A stretch of 64,000 nucleotides of DNA from assembly GCF_001424305.1 (NCBI RefSeq), contig NZ_LMPD01000002.1:564280-628279 (forward strand). Direction: 5' to 3'. The notes below the pieces were generated by a model. It was not told where the DNA came from, did no database searches, and was given only the letters and a program-made list of their open reading frames with translations. Origin of the DNA: Pedobacter sp. Leaf176. Its GTDB lineage: Bacteria; Bacteroidota; Bacteroidia; Sphingobacteriales; Sphingobacteriaceae. Below, piece after piece: positions 35,311-43,928 of the stretch; the stretch's first letter is position 1; each line of letters starts with the position of its first letter. Both the position numbers and the translations under genes were made by a program.

Positions 35311-36414
35311 ATGAATTTAATTAAAGGCAATATAAAAATCATCGATCGGTATATAATCGGTAAGTACCTGGGAACCTTTTTTTATACCCTGGCGATTTTC
35401 GTGATTATTATAATCGTATTCGATTTGTCGGAAAAACTCGATGATTTTTTGAAAAGCGGATTAAGCCTTTGGGGTGTAATTACAAAATATTATGCCGGTT
35501 CAATTCCTTTTTACATCAACATGCTTTCGCCTCTGATTAACTTTATTGCAGTAATTTTCTTCACTGCAAAAATGGCCGACCAAACCGAAATTGTCCCTAT
35601 TTTAAGTGGAGGCGTAAGTTTTAACCGTTTCCTTTGGCCCTATTTTATCTCCGCAAGTATCATATTTTCAGCAAACCTGGTCTCGAATTTATACATACTT
35701 CCTTACACCAATACGCTGAAAAACAGTTTCGAGAATACTTACGTTAAACGAAACGACCCTTCCACAAAATCTAATATCCACATGAAACTGGATAATAAAA
35801 CATACATCTATATTCAAAGTTTCGATAATAAAACCAATTACGGATACCGGTTTTCACTCGATAATTTTGAGGGCGATGTGCTGAAAAAAAAGATAATTGC
35901 TGATAACATTAAATGGGATTCTACGAAACGTAAATGGCAGTTGAGCAACTATTCCATAAGAAAAATAGATGGTTTGAAAGAAACTATGATTTACGGCAGC
36001 GGCAAACTAAAAGATACCATTTTAGATATACGTCCGGATGATTTTTCGGCCTACGATAATGTTGTTCAAAATTTATCTACAAAAGAATTAGCAGAAAAAA
36101 TCAGGAAGGAAAAAGTACGAGGAACCGGAATTATGAACGATTTAATGTTTGAGCAGTATAAACGATATATCCACCCCTTATCTGCCTTTGTTTTAACATT
36201 GATTGGCGTTGCGCTTTCTTCAAGAAAAGTACGTGGCGGCGTTGGTGTATCATTAGGGATAGGTATCTTCATTAGCTTTGCTTACATCGTATTTAATCAA
36301 TTCACACAAATGTTTTCAACTAAGGGAGGTTTACCGCCGTTTATAGCAGTTTTGTCTCCAACAATAGTCTTTGGGCTTTTAGGGTTTTATTTGCTTAAAC
36401 GTGCTCCTAAATAA
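35311..36414 (+). CDS. LptF/LptG family permease (YjgP/YjgQ)
   Basis: A 367-residue inner-membrane subunit of the LptB2FG-type lipopolysaccharide extractor. Helices lie near 14-38 and 55-85, a periplasmic beta-rich domain spans about 125-245 (THIN-type sequence TYIYIQSFDNKTNYGYRFS), and two or three helices fill the C-terminus (RYIHPLSAFVLTLIGVALSSRKVRGG). The frame is open back to 35173 inside tgt. The ATG at 35311, one base after the tgt stop, gives the normal N-terminus (IIDRYIIGKYLGTFFYTL). Whether it is LptF or LptG cannot be told. Confidence 0.92.
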   Translation: MNLIKGNIKIIDRYIIGKYLGTFFYTLAIFVIIIIVFDLSEKLDDFLKSGLSLWGVITKYYAGSIPFYINMLSPLINFIAVIFFTAKMADQTEIVPILSGGVSFNRFLWPYFISASIIFSANLVSNLYILPYTNTLKNSFENTYVKRNDPSTKSNIHMKLDNKTYIYIQSFDNKTNYGYRFSLDNFEGDVLKKKIIADNIKWDSTKRKWQLSNYSIRKIDGLKETMIYGSGKLKDTILDIRPDDFSAYDNVVQNLSTKELAEKIRKEKVRGTGIMNDLMFEQYKRYIHPLSAFVLTLIGVALSSRKVRGGVGVSLGIGIFISFAYIVFNQFTQMFSTKGGLPPFIAVLSPTIVFGLLGFYLLKRAPK

Positions 36415-36416
36415 TA

Positions 36417-37295
36417 ATGGACGCTACTAAAAAAAATCTGTTAATTCTCCATCTTACCGTCTTCGTTTGGGGCTTTACCGGAGTACTTGGTAAAGTAATT
36501 TCTATCGATGCCGTACCCATGGTTTGGTACCGCGTTTTAATTGCCAGCATTACGCTTTTCGCGTGGTTTATCCTGACCAAAAAGAATATTAAAATTACCA
36601 AAAAGCAATTTATCCAGTTCTTTTTAACTGGTGGATTAGTTGCCATTCATTGGATATTTTTCTTTCATGCCATTAAAGTTTCTACAGTTTCTGTAACCCT
36701 GGTTTGCCTATCATCGTTTACATTATTTACCGCAATACTAGAACCCCTGATAAAAAAACAAGCGATTTTTATTGGAGATATATTAATTGGATTATTAATT
36801 ATTGCTGGGATATATATGATTTTTAAGTTCGAAACCCAGTATACTTTGGGTATCATTTTCGGTTTGTTAGCAGCAGTAGCTTCAAGTCTTTTCTCTACAA
36901 TCAATTCTACATTTGTCCAAAAAAGTGAGCCTTCGATAATCGGATTTTATGAGCTGGTTGGCGGATTTTTCTGGATAACATTATATCGATTGTATGATGG
37001 TTCATTATTAAATATGCCTTTCAATTTGGGTTCCAAAGACTGGTTTTATATCGCTATTTTAGGAACTTTATGCACCTCGATAGCATACGTTGCAGGCGTA
37101 TCCGTAATGAGAACTTTATCAGCATTCCGGACGGCTTTAGTTACAAATTTAGAACCAGTTTACGGCATCTTTTTAGCCTACATTTTCTTCAAAGACAAGG
37201 AGCAAATGACGGGCGGGTTTTACATCGGATCGGCTGTAATTTTAGCATCAGTTTTTCTTTATCCGATTTACAAAAACAGAAAAAATTGCCTTTAA
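36417..37295 (+). CDS. EamA/DMT family transporter
   Basis: A 292-residue inner-membrane protein with ten predicted helices in two EamA repeats of about 140 residues. The motif FVWGFTGVLGKVI opens the first, and the second ends with the usual TNLEPVYGIFLAYIFFKDKEQ. The family exports or takes up amino acids and other metabolites; the substrate is not predictable. It starts 2 bases after the LptF/G stop, so it is the third gene of the tgt operon. Confidence 0.9.
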   Translation: MDATKKNLLILHLTVFVWGFTGVLGKVISIDAVPMVWYRVLIASITLFAWFILTKKNIKITKKQFIQFFLTGGLVAIHWIFFFHAIKVSTVSVTLVCLSSFTLFTAILEPLIKKQAIFIGDILIGLLIIAGIYMIFKFETQYTLGIIFGLLAAVASSLFSTINSTFVQKSEPSIIGFYELVGGFFWITLYRLYDGSLLNMPFNLGSKDWFYIAILGTLCTSIAYVAGVSVMRTLSAFRTALVTNLEPVYGIFLAYIFFKDKEQMTGGFYIGSAVILASVFLYPIYKNRKNCL

Positions 37296-38447
37296 AAAGC
37301 AGGAGAACTCTGTCGTTTTTTTTATGCCTCCACAACGTCGATAAGTTAGTATCACGCTGTGTTGCTGAGACATAAAAATCACCAGTATTATATGGATAAT
37401 TTGAATGACTATTAGTCTCTAAAGCTGCGTAAATACACGCTTATTAGTTCACTTCCGACCTTCAAAAACTCGAATTTGGGAATGATAGAACTTGAATATA
37501 TTGCCTCAATTCCAATTGCTGATCGCAAATAAATTTTTATGCACAATTAAGTAAAAAAACACAAAACCTTCTTAAAACAATGATAAAGCCGGTTTTTTGC
37601 GACTTAATATTAATTTCCATAATTTATCTGAATTTTATTTTGTTAGTCGTTTATTCGATTCTAGGGCTATTATCACCGGGATTTTAGGCAAAGAAATGAC
37701 CTTTTTTGACTGGAATATATAGAAATCTTAAGCTAGAAACCTTTTCCAGCTTTAAAAATCGCATCACTATTTAACACCTTCTTACAACTAACCATTTGAA
37801 AAAAGTTAAACTTCCATCCATAAATTGATATTAAGTTCTACCTTCCGTGAAGAAAGCCTACACGAGCAATTAAACATTGAATAGAAAGAACTGTAACAAG
37901 TTCAAACGAAATAAGACATTTTGTCATCAATAACCAAGTAGGGTATTATTTCTTTTTTGAAAGATTGTTTTCACAATCTCTTCTCAGCAATTGCAATCAT
38001 CGAAAAGATGCAGCCGAAAATATAGTAGGAATTCAAGTTTACTATGCCAGAAATCCGTGGAAAAATTTAGCTAAATACTTGATTAAAAATTAAGAGAATC
38101 TAAAGCATTTTCGATCAGGAATATCCGTTTAGACTGAAATATTTACAAGTATCCATCCGATGAAAAAGCGTACAGAATTATTTATTTTCCATAATTTCGA
38201 TTAAGATTTTCGATTAAATAGTGTAAATTAAGCACTTTATAAGACAGCTTTCATAAACGCAATAAATTCATCCATTATCAATAAACATTTCAAACCAAAA
38301 TATATAATTTCACACTCTTGACTACATTAAACATAATCAATATGATTCTAAAAATCAATTATTTATAATATTTTATATTAATTATAATTACACATCGAAC
38401 AACAGTTAATTTTTATAAAAAACTAAATATTTTAGCATTAAACTTAA
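37296..38447. other. Long AT-rich interval without recognisable genes
   Basis: About 1150 bases hold no convincing reading frame on either strand, no tRNA-like fold, no tmRNA or RNase P signature, and none of the short repeats typical of other gaps here. It is visibly more AT-rich than the neighbours. It must contain the promoter of the gene at 38448. It could be decayed sequence or hold an unrecognised RNA. Confidence 0.6.
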
Positions 38448-41252
38448 ATGACATCAGATTATAGCAAAAAATTACTGTTTTTCAAGTATTTAACCATATC
38501 TATATCAAGTTTTATGTCACTATCGGTTTTTGGGCAGATTTTCAGCTCCGCACAGAACCCACTTAGTGTAAGATGGGATTACATTCAGGCTGGAGGCTTC
38601 AAAATCATCTACCCACAAGAATTGGAAAAAGATGCTCAAAGAATGGCTAATACCCTGCCCTTTATTTATCCTAAAGTTGGCTCGGGTTTAAGGCAATCAA
38701 ATACCTCCATTCCGCTCCTATTACAGAACCGCGGAACCATTGCAAATGGTTTTGTCCAACTAGGTCCAAAGAAGTCAGAATTCTACGCAACACCGCCACA
38801 ATTTTTTGATAGTCAAGATTGGCTAAATAATCTGGCTGTTCATGAGCTTAGGCACATCGCGCAATTTGACAAATTGACAGGAACCCGAGCACAGCCATTT
38901 CCCGAATTGGTTCATTTCGCTTATTTCGGAGCAGGCATACCCACCTGGTTTTTTGAAGGAGATGCCGTCGTGAACGAGACAGCCTTAACCGAGTCTGGTC
39001 GTGGTCGGCAGCCAAAATGGATCATGCCTTTTCGAACCTCAATTTTGGAGGGCAGAAAATTCTCTTACAGCAAAGCCTATTTTGGGTCGAACAAAGATGC
39101 AACTCCCGGCTACTATCAAACGGGCTATTTAATGGTTGCCGATATGAAAGAAAAATACGGACAATTTATTTCCGACAGTCTGCTTGGCGACATCAGAAGA
39201 AGGCCGATTAGACTTTATCCATTTTCACAAAGTCTGAAAAAGTTCACAGGAGAAAACACAAAAAAATATTTCCGCTCCACCCAGGAAAAATTAGCAGAAA
39301 AATGGACAGCACAAGGAGAAAAAATTCAACCTGAAAATTATGAAAGTCTGAATAAAAAAGCGACATTGGCAACCAATTATTTTCTCCCCGTTCGCTTAAG
39401 CAAAAGTCAGATTTTAACACTGAAAGAAAGTAAGCAGGACGCCCGTTTTTTTGTCATTATAAAAGAAGACAAAACAGAACAAAAATTATTTGGAATTGGT
39501 TACCAGGAGCAGCCATGGTTTAATTACAAAAATGACGTTTTGGTTTGGGACGAAATTCGTTACGACCCGAGGTATAAGCAACGCAGTTATAGTGTAATTT
39601 GCAGCTATAATCTGAAGACTAAAAAATTTAAAAAGCTAAGTAGTAAGAGTCGGCTCTTCTCCCCGAGCCTTTCAGAAGATGGGGCGAAAATCGTGGCTGC
39701 AAAAGTTGAACTTAACAATCAATTTAATCTCGTGGAAATTGATGCCTTGTCAGGTAAAATTTTGAAGTCACATCCCAACCCCGAAAACGAAATTTTGCAA
39801 ACACCTAGCTTCGATAAAACCGGAAATCAGATCACATACATCGGGGTGAGCGAGAAAGGAAAAAGTTTGTGGTTGCTGAACGGCGGAAAAAAAACGCAAC
39901 TCATTTCGAATAGCAGACAGCAGTTAAGCAGACCGATTTTTATAGATGACAAAATTGTTTTCAATGCCCACTTCAACGGCATCGATAATATTTACAGTAT
40001 TGACATCACTACCAAAAAAATCAGTGCATTGAGCAGCTCAAAATATGGCGCTTTTAATGCAACCCAAACCGAGGATGGAAAAATTATTTTCAACGATTAT
40101 AAAATCAATGGGTACGAAATCGCAGAGAAAGCGATTATTGAAAAACCAATTGGCGAAAACACTTTTATAGATTTTTCTTCAGCAGCCGAAAAGCAAGAAA
40201 ATGTTGGCAATATTTTTGAAAATATTCCGGACAGCACATACCGACCGAAGCGCTTTCGACAAGGTTTAAATCTTTTTAGTTTTCATAGCATAATTCCCGT
40301 AATCGACAATGAATATGTTTTCGGCCTTGAACTGCAGTCCAGCAATTTGCTGAACACTATGGATTTTTATGCGGGCACAAAATACCATAGAGATTTAAAG
40401 CGTTTTGAATATACCGCAGATATTAGTTATAAGGGGCTTTACCCGATTTTAAGCGTTCTATATCGCGACAGACCGAAAAGAACGTTCTATCGAGCTAAAA
40501 ACGCGACACAGCAGGGCGATTGGCGTGAGCACTACATCAAACTTAACGCATCGCTGCCCTTATCATTTAACGCCCGAAACCAAAACTATGCTTTTACACT
40601 AAACGCAGCCACCAGTTTTACGCAACGATACATACCTGAAAACATGCCAGCCAACTTTGTTCGGGAGTTGAAATTCCCGATGGAGTATAATTTTACGTTC
40701 AACCACAATGTACGGATTACGGAAAGAGATATCGCTCCAAGATGGGCACAAATTTTCAGGGCGACTTACAACCACCAGCCCTTTGATAAAAACCTGGGTG
40801 GTGAAATTATGGCTTTGGAGAGTTTCTTCTATTTCCCAGGCTTAGCGAAAAACCATTCTTTTCTGGCGAGTTTCAATTATCAAAAAGCAAGCGGTGTAAA
40901 TCAATATGCTACAGAAATTGCAACCGTTTACGGCTACAACAATATCCTCGCGAAAAGCAAACTACAAAACAGCATGCTTTTTAATTATCGTTTCCCATTC
41001 GCCTTTCCCGATTGGGAGCTAAGCTCATTGGCTTATGTGCGCAATTTCAGGACTGGTTTATTTTGTCATTACGAAAATATCGGCGTAGACACCAATATCG
41101 GCCAGCCGAAAACTTTCGGCATAGAATTGAACAGTAGTTTAAACATTTTGAGGTATCAACCTGTTGTAGATGTTGGAGCGAGGTTGGTATTTGTTAATAA
41201 GATTTACAATCAAAACCCGATATTAGAATTTTCATTTAATTATAGCTTTTAA
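38448..41252 (+). CDS. Outer-membrane protein with metallopeptidase-like domain, beta-propeller and C-terminal barrel
   Basis: A 934-residue exported protein. The signal peptide ends near residue 29 (SVFG/Q). Residues ~40-280 look like a gluzincin-type (peptidase MA) domain: HELRH at 132-136 and the third-ligand Glu170 in PTWFFEGDAVV. Residues ~300-590 contain TolB/PD40-like propeller repeats (LFSPSLSEDGAKIVAA, TPSFDKTGNQITYIG). The last ~330 residues have the strand pattern of an outer-membrane barrel, ending FSFNYSF with a terminal Phe. The central Glu of HELRH is present, so activity is possible. It is followed 4 bases later by the LapA-like gene. Confidence 0.82.
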   Translation: MTSDYSKKLLFFKYLTISISSFMSLSVFGQIFSSAQNPLSVRWDYIQAGGFKIIYPQELEKDAQRMANTLPFIYPKVGSGLRQSNTSIPLLLQNRGTIANGFVQLGPKKSEFYATPPQFFDSQDWLNNLAVHELRHIAQFDKLTGTRAQPFPELVHFAYFGAGIPTWFFEGDAVVNETALTESGRGRQPKWIMPFRTSILEGRKFSYSKAYFGSNKDATPGYYQTGYLMVADMKEKYGQFISDSLLGDIRRRPIRLYPFSQSLKKFTGENTKKYFRSTQEKLAEKWTAQGEKIQPENYESLNKKATLATNYFLPVRLSKSQILTLKESKQDARFFVIIKEDKTEQKLFGIGYQEQPWFNYKNDVLVWDEIRYDPRYKQRSYSVICSYNLKTKKFKKLSSKSRLFSPSLSEDGAKIVAAKVELNNQFNLVEIDALSGKILKSHPNPENEILQTPSFDKTGNQITYIGVSEKGKSLWLLNGGKKTQLISNSRQQLSRPIFIDDKIVFNAHFNGIDNIYSIDITTKKISALSSSKYGAFNATQTEDGKIIFNDYKINGYEIAEKAIIEKPIGENTFIDFSSAAEKQENVGNIFENIPDSTYRPKRFRQGLNLFSFHSIIPVIDNEYVFGLELQSSNLLNTMDFYAGTKYHRDLKRFEYTADISYKGLYPILSVLYRDRPKRTFYRAKNATQQGDWREHYIKLNASLPLSFNARNQNYAFTLNAATSFTQRYIPENMPANFVRELKFPMEYNFTFNHNVRITERDIAPRWAQIFRATYNHQPFDKNLGGEIMALESFFYFPGLAKNHSFLASFNYQKASGVNQYATEIATVYGYNNILAKSKLQNSMLFNYRFPFAFPDWELSSLAYVRNFRTGLFCHYENIGVDTNIGQPKTFGIELNSSLNILRYQPVVDVGARLVFVNKIYNQNPILEFSFNYSF

Positions 41253-41256
41253 CCCC

Positions 41257-41538
41257 ATGAGCGGAAAAACCATCTTCATCATTATCCTAACGGCATTATT
41301 AACAGCATTTCTCTTTTTAAACAGCGATGAAGTACCATTCAATTTTATCGTCGTAAATGATGTTCTTGTATCCAAGCTCCTCGTAATAGGCGTATGTGTG
41401 CTGATCGGTTTCATTATCGGTTTTGTTGTAGGCAGACCTAGAAAGACAGTCAGCAGCTACGATAGTGAGATTGAAAGAACTCAACCAATTTCGAACAAAA
41501 AGGAATTATCCGATGAAGACAGAGACTACATTAACTAG
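41257..41538 (+). CDS. Small two-helix membrane protein, LapA/DUF1049-like
   Basis: A 93-residue protein with two membrane helices (about 4-22 and 38-60). The short periplasmic turn NSDEVPFNFIVV resembles the N-Q-V-F segment of LapA-domain proteins, and the second helix GVCVLIGFIIGFVVGRPRK matches the family's Gly-rich second helix. A charged cytoplasmic tail follows. In E. coli, LapA and LapB regulate LPS synthesis; here only the general family is supported. It starts 4 bases after the outer-membrane protein gene. Confidence 0.75.
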   Translation: MSGKTIFIIILTALLTAFLFLNSDEVPFNFIVVNDVLVSKLLVIGVCVLIGFIIGFVVGRPRKTVSSYDSEIERTQPISNKKELSDEDRDYIN

Positions 41539-41936
41539 AACCAAGATTTTAAGAATTAACTGATTTTAGGATTGGTAGTGATTTATCAAATTTAGCTAGC
41601 AGGATCCAAAATTATAAAATCCAAGAGTTCAGGATTTTTTATTTTAAAAATATTTTTACAACAATTGCAATAGATTGAAATTTAATAGATATTAGATTAT
41701 CCCCATTTCTGAACAGTAAAATTTAATTCTACCAAAATGAAATGTGGCGATTTAACTGGTCGAATTATAGGCTGTGCAATGAAGGTTCATTCTTTTTTAG
41801 GCTCTAACAAAAACCAGGATTAAGAGGATTACATGATTTAGGATTAAGGTCGTCTAAGCATGATAAGTAAAATTATATTAATTACATTCAGCTAAACAAA
41901 AAATTCTGAAATCCTACTATCTTAGAAATCCTAGTC
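41539..41936. repeat. AGGATTA-keyword repeats around a gene remnant
   Basis: Forward copies such as ACTGATTTTAGGATT (about 41560), GAGTTCAGGATTTTTT (about 41624), and CAGGATTAAGAGGATTACATG with TTTAGGATTAAGG (41814-41850) face an inverted copy AAATCCTACTATCTTAG / AAATCCTAGTCC (about 41908-41937). The inverted copy reaches the stop codon of the next gene. A related copy is at 43099-43132. Confidence 0.65.
41737..41823 (+). pseudogene. Truncated GxxExxY-family gene remnant
   Basis: A 28-codon frame reads ...GDLTGRIIGCAMKVHSFLGS, the conserved opening of GxxExxY (PDDEXK_3) proteins. It breaks off just before the family's GxG-x-ExxY segment, where an AGGATTA repeat begins and supplies a stop. 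The remaining ~100 residues of the family are absent. I read it as a decayed or repeat-interrupted gene. Confidence 0.7.
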
Positions 41937-42227
41937 CAGGGCACCCATAATTTCCCCATAAAGCAATCCACTTCCACCGCCATAATGCTGAACAATTTTA
42001 ATCCCTGGCTTCAACGCATTTACGTCCTCTCTAAGCGCATTCTCACACTCAGGGCTAATACCATTACCTAAAAGAATCAAATCAACATCCTGCGTCTTTA
42101 AAATCGAAATTGCCTCTTCATCCGTACAGACACAAACACCTTTCCACTCCGGTCGGGCATTAAGCAGGCGGTTCATTACGACGGTAATTTCTGCATCTCT
42201 GCCGATATATAGTATGGTAGTTTGCAT
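41931..42227 (-). CDS. Response-regulator receiver-like protein without the phosphoacceptor
   Basis: About 98 residues with a CheY-like strand-helix pattern: TTILYIGRDAEI, a helix, then VDLILLGNGISPE. In receivers the third strand ends in the phosphorylated Asp (typically DLILLD); here that position is Gly, so it is probably a pseudo-receiver that cannot be phosphorylated. Its length is a little short for a full receiver. Start is the ATG at 42227; an upstream ATG at 42245 would add six residues. It lies downstream of pirin on the same strand. Partner unknown. Confidence 0.65.
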   Translation of the reverse strand: MQTTILYIGRDAEITVVMNRLLNARPEWKGVCVCTDEEAISILKTQDVDLILLGNGISPECENALREDVNALKPGIKIVQHYGGGSGLLYGEIMGALD

Positions 42228-42253
42228 AATATTTATATTTAACATTAAAAGTA

Positions 42254-42295
42254 AAGGTTACGAATTTAGCTCATCAGCAAAAAACCCGTAACCTT
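42254..42295 (-). repeat. Hairpin between pirin and the pseudo-receiver gene
   Basis: AAGGTTACG (42254-42262) pairs with CGTAACCTT (42287-42295) across 24 bases; on the minus strand the loop begins GGGTTTTTTGC. It could attenuate readthrough from pirin, but the T-run lies in the loop, so it is not a standard terminator. Confidence 0.45.
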
Positions 42296-42304
42296 CAACA
42301 ATAT

Positions 42305-43024
42305 TTAAAATTCCATTGGAACATCCATTAACAAAACTCGTGCATCAGCAGAATTTGCCTTGAAGCTAACGCTATCGGTATCCCAAATACCCAAACCATC
42401 TCTTTTGTTTAAAGTTTGCCCATCAATGGTAACTTCTCCGTTAATTACAAAGGCATAAACGCCGTTCCCAGCTTTTTTAATTTTGTATTCAGCTTCAAAG
42501 CCTTCATCAAAATTACCTAATGAAAACCAGGCATCCTGATGAATCCAAACGCCAGCATCATCCTCGTTCGGTGATAAAATCTGCTGAAAGTTGTTGTACA
42601 TAGCCTGAACGTCTAGAGTTTGTTGGTCGTAACGCGGCGTAACATTTTTCTTGTTGGGGAATAACCAAATCTGCAATAAATTTAATTGCTCATCTGCTAA
42701 GGCATTGTATTCGCTGTGACTAACACCTGTACCAGCACTCATAACCTGGATTTCTCCACTTTTAATCACGGCCGAATTTCCCATGCTATCTTTGTGTGCA
42801 ATGGCCCCGGCTAATGGAATCGTAATGATTTCCATATTATCATGAGGATGAGTACCAAAACCCATTCCTCCATCAATCAAGTCGTCATTTAAAACCCGCA
42901 AAACCCCAAAGTGCATTCTTTCAGGATTGTAATAGTTTGCAAAACTGAATGAGTGGTGTGCATTTAACCAACCATGATTTGCATGGCCTCTGGTATTTTC
43001 TTTGTGCAAAATAAACTGTGACAT
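42305..43024 (-). CDS. Pirin family protein (YhhW-like bicupin)
   Basis: A 239-residue bicupin. The N-terminal cupin carries the metal site: THPHDNMEIIT (His-x-His) and GTGVSHSEYN (His...Glu), the residues used in E. coli YhhW, which has quercetin 2,3-dioxygenase activity in vitro. The C-terminal cupin lacks metal residues. The length is typical. The physiological substrate is unknown. A good -7 box stands at 43049-43056. Confidence 0.92.
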   Translation of the reverse strand: MSQFILHKENTRGHANHGWLNAHHSFSFANYYNPERMHFGVLRVLNDDLIDGGMGFGTHPHDNMEIITIPLAGAIAHKDSMGNSAVIKSGEIQVMSAGTGVSHSEYNALADEQLNLLQIWLFPNKKNVTPRYDQQTLDVQAMYNNFQQILSPNEDDAGVWIHQDAWFSLGNFDEGFEAEYKIKKAGNGVYAFVINGEVTIDGQTLNKRDGLGIWDTDSVSFKANSADARVLLMDVPMEF

Positions 43025-43048
43025 AAATTTCCTTTCTTATTTATGATA

Positions 43049-43056
43049 CAAATTTA
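43049..43056 (-). promoter_or_regulatory. -7 promoter box for the pirin gene
   Basis: On the minus strand TAAATTTG, an exact TAnnTTTG, 24 bases before the ATG at 43024. Confidence 0.55.
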
Positions 43057-43098
43057 CTGCAGGTTTTAAAGCTGTGCATTGATGTAGGGTAAGTAATA

Positions 43099-43132
43099 CC
43101 AGGATTTTCAAGGATTAGAGGATTTCAGGATA
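43099..43132. repeat. AGGATTA-keyword repeat
   Basis: Three near copies of (C/A)AGGATT spaced 9-13 bases apart, between the DNA-repair and pirin genes. Same family as at 41.5-41.9 kb. Confidence 0.5.
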
Positions 43133-43146
43133 ACGGAGCTTAAATG

Positions 43147-43866
43147 CTATGTGAGTTTGTGTTTTGAAAGTACTGCATCGCTATTAAGTTCTCTTAATGC
43201 ATCTAAAGCTATCCAGTTTGCTTTTTTATTTTGTTGGGCGAGAATATTATTTGCTGTATTAATAGCATGTTGATGTAGAAAAGCATTTCTTTTACCAATT
43301 TGTCTTAACGCCCAATTGACTGCTTTTTTAACGAAATTCCGATTATCGTAAGCCTCTCTTTCTATGATTGGCAAGAAGCTCAGAAAAGTTTCATCAGGTT
43401 CTTTACTGAGATGAACAGCAGCCGCAGCCATTAAAACAAAGCCTGCGCGTTTCACAAATTCTTCTTCCGCCTTTGTAAATTCCAAAACTTTCAATTTAAA
43501 ATAAGGCGTTTTAACGAAAAGATTTACGCAAGCTTGGTCACACGTATCCCAGGAAGTAAAATCCTTTGTCCATTGATTTACCTGCGATTCGGTAATGAGT
43601 TTATAATCGCCAATAAAGGTTGCCAGTAACCTTGCCTCATGAAAACCTGTTTCCCAAAGCAATAAAGAAAGCTCCTGGTTCTTGCCCATTTGCTTTGCCA
43701 GTTTACGAATGTTGGGTACGCGAATGCCGTAAGCCTTTGAAACATCGATTCCAAAATGAGCCATCTTTTTTAAATATTCAGGCTCGCTAACGGATTGCAA
43801 TTCGGAAAGAATGAAATCTATTGTTCCTGAATCCCCTAAGGCAGACTTTGAATTTGTGGCGTTCAT
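43147..43866 (-). CDS. DNA alkylation repair protein, AlkD-like
   Basis: A 239-residue all-helical HEAT-repeat-like protein of the AlkD family, glycosylases that remove cationic alkylated bases such as 3- and 7-methylpurines. Family signatures are YGIRVPNIRKLAK (about 41-53), WETGFHEARLLATFI (about 67-81), and the catalytic-region segment FTSWDTCDQACVNLF, whose WD-xxD resembles the AlkD active-site Trp/Asp. NFVKKAVNWALRQIGKRN (about 176-193) matches the C-terminal helices. It is flanked by same-strand genes with separate spacing. Confidence 0.88.
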   Translation of the reverse strand: MNATNSKSALGDSGTIDFILSELQSVSEPEYLKKMAHFGIDVSKAYGIRVPNIRKLAKQMGKNQELSLLLWETGFHEARLLATFIGDYKLITESQVNQWTKDFTSWDTCDQACVNLFVKTPYFKLKVLEFTKAEEEFVKRAGFVLMAAAAVHLSKEPDETFLSFLPIIEREAYDNRNFVKKAVNWALRQIGKRNAFLHQHAINTANNILAQQNKKANWIALDALRELNSDAVLSKHKLT

Positions 43867-43928
43867 TTCATATTAAACATTTAATAGACAATCGCTTTCC
43901 ACCTTGCCTGTAGTTCCCCGTATAGGGA

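Noticed and set aside
37296..38447. tmRNA, RNase P RNA or tRNA genes in the long gap
   Set aside because: No CCA-ended acceptor stem, T-loop GTTCRA context or RNase P GAGGAAAGTC signature could be found.
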